A stretch of DNA of 64,000 nucleotides from the NCBI RefSeq assembly GCF_000238775.2, contig NZ_AFEJ02000001.1:2604001-2668000 (forward strand), read 5' to 3'. A model generated the notes under the pieces. It saw only the letters and a program-made list of their open reading frames with translations. It ran no database searches and was not told the origin of the DNA. Source of the DNA: Acaryochloris sp. CCMEE 5410 (GTDB lineage: Bacteria > Cyanobacteriota > Cyanobacteriia > Thermosynechococcales > Thermosynechococcaceae). Each line of letters begins with the position of its first letter. The stretch's first letter is position 1. Shown here piece after piece: positions 58,915-64,000 of the stretch. A program made the position numbers and the translations under genes.

Positions 58915-60051
58915 ATGGTCGCTTGTGAATTTCAACCCGGTTTAGAAGGGATTCCTGCTGCTCAATCCCAGGTCAGCTTTGTGAATGGCCAAATCGGTCA
59001 GTTGGAGTATCGCGGTGTTCCCATTGAAGCCCTCGCAGACAACAGCAGCTTCCTGGAAACGGCCTATCTATTGATTTGGGGGGAATTTCCCAAATCAGAT
59101 GATCTAGACGCCTTCCAAGAAGAAATCACCCACCATCGCCGCATCAAATATCGCATCCGGGACATGATGAAGTGTTTTCCCGAAAGCGGTCACCCGATGG
59201 ATGCCCTCCAGGCGTCAGCCGCAGCTTTAGGCCTGTTCTATTCTCGCCGGGCTTTAGATGATCCCACTTATATTCGTCGGGCCGTGGTGCGATTACTGGC
59301 AAAAATCCCAACGATGGTGGCAGCCTTTGAGCATATTCGCAAAGGCAATGACCCGGTACGACCTCGGGATGATTTGAGCTATGCCGCCAACTTCCTCTAC
59401 ATGATGAATGAGCAGGAGCCGGATCCCTTTTTAGCCCAAATCTTTGACACCTGCTTGATCCTGCATGCCGAGCATACAATGAATGCCTCAACCTTCTCGG
59501 CTCGGGTCACCGCCTCCACCCTCACCGATCCCTATGCCATTGTGGCTTCAGCCGTGGGCACCTTAGCCGGGCCTTTACATGGTGGAGCCAACGAGGAAGT
59601 GATCACCATGCTGGCAGAGATCGGCTCAGTGGAGAATGTCCAGCCTTTCTTAGAAGAGAAGCTCACCACCAAATCTAAAATTATGGGATTTGGGCATCGA
59701 GTTTATAAAGTGAAGGATCCCAGAGCAAAGATCTTACAGAAATTAGCCGAACAATTGTTTGACAAAACCGGCGGCGATCCCTCCTATGAAATTGCCCTAG
59801 CGTTGGAAAAAGCAGTGGCCGAAAAACTGGGGAGTAAAGGGATTTATCCCAATGTTGATTTTTACTCCGGGCTGGTTTACCAAAAACTGGGAATTCCCAC
59901 AGATTTATTTACCCCTATCTTTGCGATCGCAAGAGTGGCTGGCTGGTTAGCCCACTGGCGAGAACAGTTGGAAACGAACCGAATTTATCGCCCCAGCCAG
60001 GTTTATATCGGCGACCATAGTCTTGCTTATATCCCGCCAGAGAGCCGTTAG
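58915..60051 (+). CDS. gltA: Citrate synthase
   Basis: The ATG at 58915 gives 378 residues, the usual length; the open frame upstream has no family similarity. Catalytic residues are in 'HAEHTMNAST' (His), 'PLHGGANEEV' (His) and 'GFGHRVYKVKDPRAK' (Asp/Arg region). It condenses oxaloacetate and acetyl-CoA. It lies just upstream of the ndhA operon, an arrangement that I recall as common in cyanobacteria. Confidence 0.95.
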   Translation: MVACEFQPGLEGIPAAQSQVSFVNGQIGQLEYRGVPIEALADNSSFLETAYLLIWGEFPKSDDLDAFQEEITHHRRIKYRIRDMMKCFPESGHPMDALQASAAALGLFYSRRALDDPTYIRRAVVRLLAKIPTMVAAFEHIRKGNDPVRPRDDLSYAANFLYMMNEQEPDPFLAQIFDTCLILHAEHTMNASTFSARVTASTLTDPYAIVASAVGTLAGPLHGGANEEVITMLAEIGSVENVQPFLEEKLTTKSKIMGFGHRVYKVKDPRAKILQKLAEQLFDKTGGDPSYEIALALEKAVAEKLGSKGIYPNVDFYSGLVYQKLGIPTDLFTPIFAIARVAGWLAHWREQLETNRIYRPSQVYIGDHSLAYIPPESR

Positions 60052-60206
60052 AACAGACATAGACTAGAATCAATCCTTTCCTTCAACCCTTAGGGAAATG
60101 GATGTCGGAGCATGAAGTTATTCTCCTAGAAACTCGCCTAGGCGTATATACTGGTTTAGGCATCAAGAAACTTTACAAATCATAAATTCAGTAAGAATGG
60201 GCGGCA

Positions 60207-61325
60207 ATGAACCCAGGTATTGATCTTGAACAACGCTTTGTTGAAACTTTAATGGAATTGGGGTTAACCCCCGGTGTCGCCAAAACCATTTGGCTTCCGA
60301 TCCCCATGTTGTTGATGATTATCGGCGCAACGGTGGGAGTCCTGGTTTCGGTTTGGCTAGAACGAAAAATTTCAGCGGCGGCTCAGCAACGGATTGGCCC
60401 CGAATATATCGGACCGCTGGGCATCCTAGCGCCAGTGGCAGACGGCATCAAACTCGTCTTTAAAGAAGACATTGTGCCAGCCAATACCGACCCCTGGCTT
60501 TTTACGTTAGGTCCCATCCTGGTCGTCATCCCTGTCTTTTTCTCCTATTTGATTGTCCCGTTTGGTCAGAACATTCTGATTACAGACCTAGGGATTGGCA
60601 TCTTTTTCTGGATTGCCTTATCTAGCATTGCGCCAATCGGTCTGCTAATGGCGGGATATTCCTCCAATAACAAATACTCTTTGCTGGGTGGACTCCGAGC
60701 TGCAGCCCAATCCATCAGCTATGAAATCCCACTGGCCTTAGCAGTCTTGGCTGTGGTGATGATGTCCAACAGCCTCAGCACCATTGACATTGTTAACCAG
60801 CAATCAGGCTATGGCATCCTCGGCTGGAACGTTATTCGCCAGCCCATTGGGTTTATGTTGTTCTGGATTGCGGCCTTGGCGGAATGTGAGCGTCTCCCTT
60901 TTGACTTACCCGAAGCGGAAGAAGAATTGGTCGCCGGTTACCAAACCGAATATGCAGGCATGAAGTTTGCTCTGTTCTATTTGGGGTCCTACGTCAACCT
61001 CGTACTGTCCTCAATTTTGGTAGCGGTCCTCTACTTTGGCGGTTGGGACCTTCCTATTCCAGCAACCATGATTGCGGACTGGATTAATGTCGATCCCAAC
61101 AATGCCATTTTTGAGTTAGTGACGGCTGGCCTAGGCTTGGTAATGACCCTGCTGAAAGCCTATTTCTTCCTGTTCCTAGCTATTTTGTTGCGCTGGACCG
61201 TTCCTCGCGTCCGTATTGACCAGCTTTTAGATTTTGGTTGGAAATTTTTACTGCCTGTGGGATTGGTGAATCTCCTTCTAACCGCCGGTCTGAAATTAGC
61301 GTTTCCTTTTGCCTTTGGTGGATAG
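60207..61325 (+). CDS. ndhA: NDH-1 subunit 1 (NdhA)
   Basis: The protein has 372 residues with eight membrane segments. It carries the quinone-chamber signatures '[20 protein letters not shown]' and '[20 protein letters not shown]'. It is the proton/quinone-interface subunit (complex I NuoH homologue) of the thylakoid NDH-1 complex used in cyclic electron flow, respiration and CO2 uptake. It opens the ndhA-I-G-E cluster, 156 bases after gltA. Confidence 0.97.
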   Translation: MNPGIDLEQRFVETLMELGLTPGVAKTIWLPIPMLLMIIGATVGVLVSVWLERKISAAAQQRIGPEYIGPLGILAPVADGIKLVFKEDIVPANTDPWLFTLGPILVVIPVFFSYLIVPFGQNILITDLGIGIFFWIALSSIAPIGLLMAGYSSNNKYSLLGGLRAAAQSISYEIPLALAVLAVVMMSNSLSTIDIVNQQSGYGILGWNVIRQPIGFMLFWIAALAECERLPFDLPEAEEELVAGYQTEYAGMKFALFYLGSYVNLVLSSILVAVLYFGGWDLPIPATMIADWINVDPNNAIFELVTAGLGLVMTLLKAYFFLFLAILLRWTVPRVRIDQLLDFGWKFLLPVGLVNLLLTAGLKLAFPFAFGG

Positions 61326-61396
61326 GCACAAGGTAAATTTTCTAAACTTAAAACTAACGCCAGCCTTCATCTGCCGACATCTGAGAGTGAACATCC

Positions 61397-61999
61397 ATGC
61401 TCAAGTTTCTGAATCAAGTCACCAGTTACGGAAAAGAATCTTTCCAAGCAGCTCGTTACATTGGCCAAGGTCTAGCCGTGACCTTCGACCATATGAAACG
61501 CCGTCCGATTACGGTGCAGTATCCCTATGAAAAGCTGATTCCTTCCGAGCGATTTCGCGGTCGCATTCACTTTGAATTTGACAAGTGCATTTCTTGCGAA
61601 GTCTGTGTTCGAGTATGCCCGATTAATCTGCCCGTAGTGGATTGGGAATTCAATAAGGAGATCAAGAAGAAGCAGCTCAAGCACTACAGTATTGACTTTG
61701 GGGTCTGTATTTTCTGTGCCAACTGTGTGGAATACTGTCCCACAAACTGTCTCTCGGTCACCGAAGAGTATGAGCTATCGACCTTCGATCGCCATGAGCT
61801 GAACTTCGATAACGTAGCGATGGGACGTTTACCCTACAAAGTGACGCAAGATCCAATGGTCACCCCCATTCGCGAGTTTGCTTACTTACCAGAATCAGAA
61901 ATGGATGGTCATAACGTGGACCATATGGCACCCAGAGCTGGGCAAACCCCCGCCGAGATTGTAGCCAGCACACCGCAACCCGAAACCAAGGAGGGCTAA
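61397..61999 (+). CDS. ndhI: NDH-1 iron-sulfur subunit (NdhI)
   Basis: The protein has 200 residues. Two [4Fe-4S] ferredoxin motifs, '[16 protein letters not shown]' and '[16 protein letters not shown]', hand electrons towards the quinone site. An N-terminal amphipathic helix and a variable C-terminal tail match cyanobacterial NdhI. It lies between ndhA and ndhG in the operon, three bases before the latter. Confidence 0.97.
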   Translation: MLKFLNQVTSYGKESFQAARYIGQGLAVTFDHMKRRPITVQYPYEKLIPSERFRGRIHFEFDKCISCEVCVRVCPINLPVVDWEFNKEIKKKQLKHYSIDFGVCIFCANCVEYCPTNCLSVTEEYELSTFDRHELNFDNVAMGRLPYKVTQDPMVTPIREFAYLPESEMDGHNVDHMAPRAGQTPAEIVASTPQPETKEG

Positions 62000-62002
62000 T
62001 CA

Positions 62003-62599
62003 GTGAATCTTGCAGAAGGGGTTCAGCTCGTCTCCCTCATTCTCTTGTCTGTCATGATGCTTGGAGCTGCTTTGGGAGTGGTTCTTTTTGAAAGCATTGT
62101 TTACTCAGCGTTTACCCTAGGTGCAGTCTTTATAAGCATTGCGGGTCTCTACATTTTGCTGAATGCAGACTTCGTATCGGCGGCCCAAATCCTGATCTAT
62201 GTGGGTGCGGTAAACGTCCTAATTCTGTTTGCGATCATGTTGGTCAATAAAACAGAAGACTTTAAACCCTTACCCAGACGCTGGATTCGCAAAGTTTCTA
62301 CCGCTTTTGTGTCCTTGGCCCTGTTTACCCTGCTGGCAACCATGGTCCTGCAAACCAACTGGCCGGTGGATATGGCCCTCACACCTCCTGCTTCCTCTGT
62401 AGAAACTATTGGCATCCATTTCTTCACAGATTATTTGTTGCCCTTTGAATTGGCTTCTATTCTTTTGCTGATGGCCTTGGTCGGTGCAGTCGTCTTAGCC
62501 CGCCGGGAAACCATTATTGGTGAAGAAACCGCCATTGTGGGAGAAGAGCCAGCGCCAGTACTAGAATTACCAGAGCGCCCCAAAGAGCCTGTTGCTTAG
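62003..62599 (+). CDS. ndhG: NDH-1 subunit 6 (NdhG)
   Basis: The protein has 198 residues and starts with GTG at 62003, preceded by GGAGG within the end of ndhI. It has five membrane helices, and the 'AQILIYVGAVNVLILFAIML' segment is the NuoJ/NdhG pi-bulge helix of the proton pathway. The C-terminal tail is acidic. Confidence 0.96.
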   Translation: MNLAEGVQLVSLILLSVMMLGAALGVVLFESIVYSAFTLGAVFISIAGLYILLNADFVSAAQILIYVGAVNVLILFAIMLVNKTEDFKPLPRRWIRKVSTAFVSLALFTLLATMVLQTNWPVDMALTPPASSVETIGIHFFTDYLLPFELASILLLMALVGAVVLARRETIIGEETAIVGEEPAPVLELPERPKEPVA

Positions 62600-62643
62600 C
62601 GCTGAATCCGTTTTTAAGTCTTGGAGAATTTTAGAGAATCCCT

Positions 62644-62949
62644 ATGAACCTTGAGTTCTTTTTACTCTTAGCGGCTGCCCTATTTTGTATTGGCATCTAT
62701 GGTCTAGTGACCAGCCGTAACGCAGTCCGGGTATTGATGTCGGTAGAGCTACTGCTGAATGCCGTTAATTTGAATTTAGTGTCCTTCTCCAACTTTTTGG
62801 ATGGCCAAAGTATTAATGGTCAGGTATTTACCGTATTTGTCATTACCATTGCGGCCGCCGAAGCGGCAGTTGGTTTGGCGATTATCCTCTCCATCTACCG
62901 CAACCGTGACACAGTCGATATGGAGCAGTTCAATTTGCTGAAGTGGTAG
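62644..62949 (+). CDS. ndhE: NDH-1 subunit 4L (NdhE)
   Basis: The protein has 101 residues and three membrane helices, with the conserved '[17 protein letters not shown]' Glu and the second buried Glu in '[13 protein letters not shown]' (NuoK homologue). It is the last gene of the operon. Confidence 0.97.
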   Translation: MNLEFFLLLAAALFCIGIYGLVTSRNAVRVLMSVELLLNAVNLNLVSFSNFLDGQSINGQVFTVFVITIAAAEAAVGLAIILSIYRNRDTVDMEQFNLLKW

Positions 62950-63031
62950 CAGGCCGTCTTATCTTGGAGACAAGAGTGGCGATCTCACTGCTAGGCTGAT
63001 TATGCTTGAGATGTAGCGCATCGCAACCTGC

Positions 63032-63595
63032 ATGAGAGATCAGCTCAAAACCCAACTTCAAATTTTAGGACTCTGTGCAATCGCACTTTGGAGCATCCAA
63101 CTGATCAATTGGATGACGGGTGATTCACTGATTCAGTTTGGTATTCAACCCCGTAGCCTTGTTGGCCTACGGGGTATTCTATTTGCGCCTTTTCTACACG
63201 GCAACTTCAGACATCTAATCGCGAATACAGCTCCTTTCTTGGTCTTGGGCGGATTGGTGATGGTACGGCGGATTATGGACTTTTTCTCCGTCAGTTTGAT
63301 TGTGATGGTGGTGGGTGGTCTAGGCACCTGGCTGATTGGCGGCAGTAATACCCTTCATATTGGGGCCAGTGGCTTGGTCTTCGGTTACCTCGGCTATCTT
63401 CTATTTCGGGGATACTTTGAGCGCAGTTGGCCTGCCATTACCCTGTCGGTGTTTGTGTCGATTGTCTATGGCAGTATGCTGTTTGGCTTGTTGCCAACTA
63501 TGCCTCATATTTCCTGGGAAGGCCACCTGTTTGGTTTTATTGGGGGCGGACTGGCGGCCAAATGGCTAACCGCAAAACCCAAATCAGCAGCCTAA
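63032..63595 (+). CDS. Rhomboid intramembrane serine protease
   Basis: The protein has 187 residues and six membrane segments. The catalytic Ser is in 'HIGASGLVFGYLGY' (GASG motif) and the His in 'SWEGHLFGFIGGG'. 'FLHGNFRHLIANTAP' is the L1-loop/TM2 region with the conserved HxxxN. Both catalytic residues are kept, so it is probably active. It cleaves membrane proteins within the bilayer; its substrate is unknown. Confidence 0.9.
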   Translation: MRDQLKTQLQILGLCAIALWSIQLINWMTGDSLIQFGIQPRSLVGLRGILFAPFLHGNFRHLIANTAPFLVLGGLVMVRRIMDFFSVSLIVMVVGGLGTWLIGGSNTLHIGASGLVFGYLGYLLFRGYFERSWPAITLSVFVSIVYGSMLFGLLPTMPHISWEGHLFGFIGGGLAAKWLTAKPKSAA

Positions 63596-63656
63596 TTGCC
63601 CCAAGAAGCCTACAAATAAGCGGTAGAATTATTAAGTAATTTTTCAAAATGTTACT

Positions 63657-64000
63657 ATGCCCCGCCGCGCTAATGCTCCCAAACAAGAGAAGAAAGCAGC
63701 GGCCAGTCGTTCCTCTCCCAATGGTCGGGTCAAGAAAACGAAGATTCCCGCCGACCATCGGATTCGAATTCGGGGAGCCCGTCAGCATAACCTCAAAAAT
63801 ATTGATTTAGACCTCCCCCGCGATCAGCTGATCGTCTTTACGGGCGTGTCGGGGTCAGGAAAATCTTCCCTGGCCTTTGACACCATCTTTGCGGAAGGGC
63901 AACGACGCTATGTGGAATCCCTCAGTGCCTATGCCCGCCAGTTCTTAGGCCAGGTTGATAAACCTGATGTGGATGCCATTGAGGGTCTGAGTCCCGCCAT
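63657..64000 (+). CDS. uvrA: Excinuclease ABC subunit A (3' end outside window)
   Basis: The first 114 residues are visible. After a basic N-terminal extension ('[19 protein letters not shown]', absent from E. coli) comes '[20 protein letters not shown]' with Walker A '[16 protein letters not shown]' and '[19 protein letters not shown]'. This is the first ABC module of UvrA, the damage sensor of nucleotide excision repair. Confidence 0.96.
   Translation, partial: MPRRANAPKQEKKAAASRSSPNGRVKKTKIPADHRIRIRGARQHNLKNIDLDLPRDQLIVFTGVSGSGKSSLAFDTIFAEGQRRYVESLSAYARQFLGQVDKPDVDAIEGLSPA

Noticed and set aside
60101-60184. 27-codon frame between gltA and ndhA
   Set aside because: No ribosome site and no resemblance to known small NDH subunits; more likely ndhA leader sequence.

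Overview
The window comes from a cyanobacterium. It carries genes for photosystem II (psbQ, psbY), phylloquinone synthesis (menC, menE) and NDH-1 (ndhA-I-G-E behind gltA), an omega-3 desaturase (desB), Ycf66-like and other cyanobacterial families, and many HIP1 octamers (gcgatcgc). Gene content and protein style fit an Acaryochloris-like organism, but that is inference from memory and no search was run.

Layout. 1-6.8 kb: HEAT-repeat protein (cut by the edge), PsbQ, a TauE/SafE permease, a DUF4189 protein, aminopeptidase P, a DUF4349 lipoprotein and a GAF/PP2C phosphatase. 7.2-9.4 kb: nusB-ftsY. 9.5-18 kb: glycosyltransferase, two TPR proteins, a MidA-type methyltransferase, an SLH lipoprotein and an ABC exporter. 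18.2-24.9 kb: a frameshifted colicin-immunity-like gene, a Ycf66-like protein, lipA, small proteins, psbY and a gamma-carbonic-anhydrase-like protein.

24.9-28.2 kb is the most unusual part. It is a minus-strand locus with two closely spaced tRNA-like genes, a degenerate third one, several strong hairpins, then a slipin (SPFH) protein, a polynucleotide-kinase-like P-loop protein and a Thg1-family 3'-5' polymerase. The kinase and Thg1 frames are joined by an ATGA overlap. I read it as an RNA (tRNA) repair locus carrying its own tRNA-like RNAs.

28.4-32.3 kb holds a HlyD-like lipoprotein, desB, small hypotheticals and an XRE regulator. From about 32.7 to 54.8 kb almost every gene is broken into several frames. 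This includes housekeeping genes (menC, menE, polA), comEC, a kinase and a transposase. All ten breaks that I resolved are single missing bases, nine in or beside short runs. I therefore read the zone as base-calling or assembly error over real genes and annotate whole reconstructed loci. A real IS element (19-bp imperfect terminal repeats) sits at 47.9-49.6 kb, and tRNA-Ser(CGA) lies upstream of polA.

55.9-64 kb is intact again: a small lipoprotein, a hypothetical protein, a SerC-type aminotransferase, sixA, gltA, the ndhAIGE operon, a rhomboid protease and the start of uvrA.
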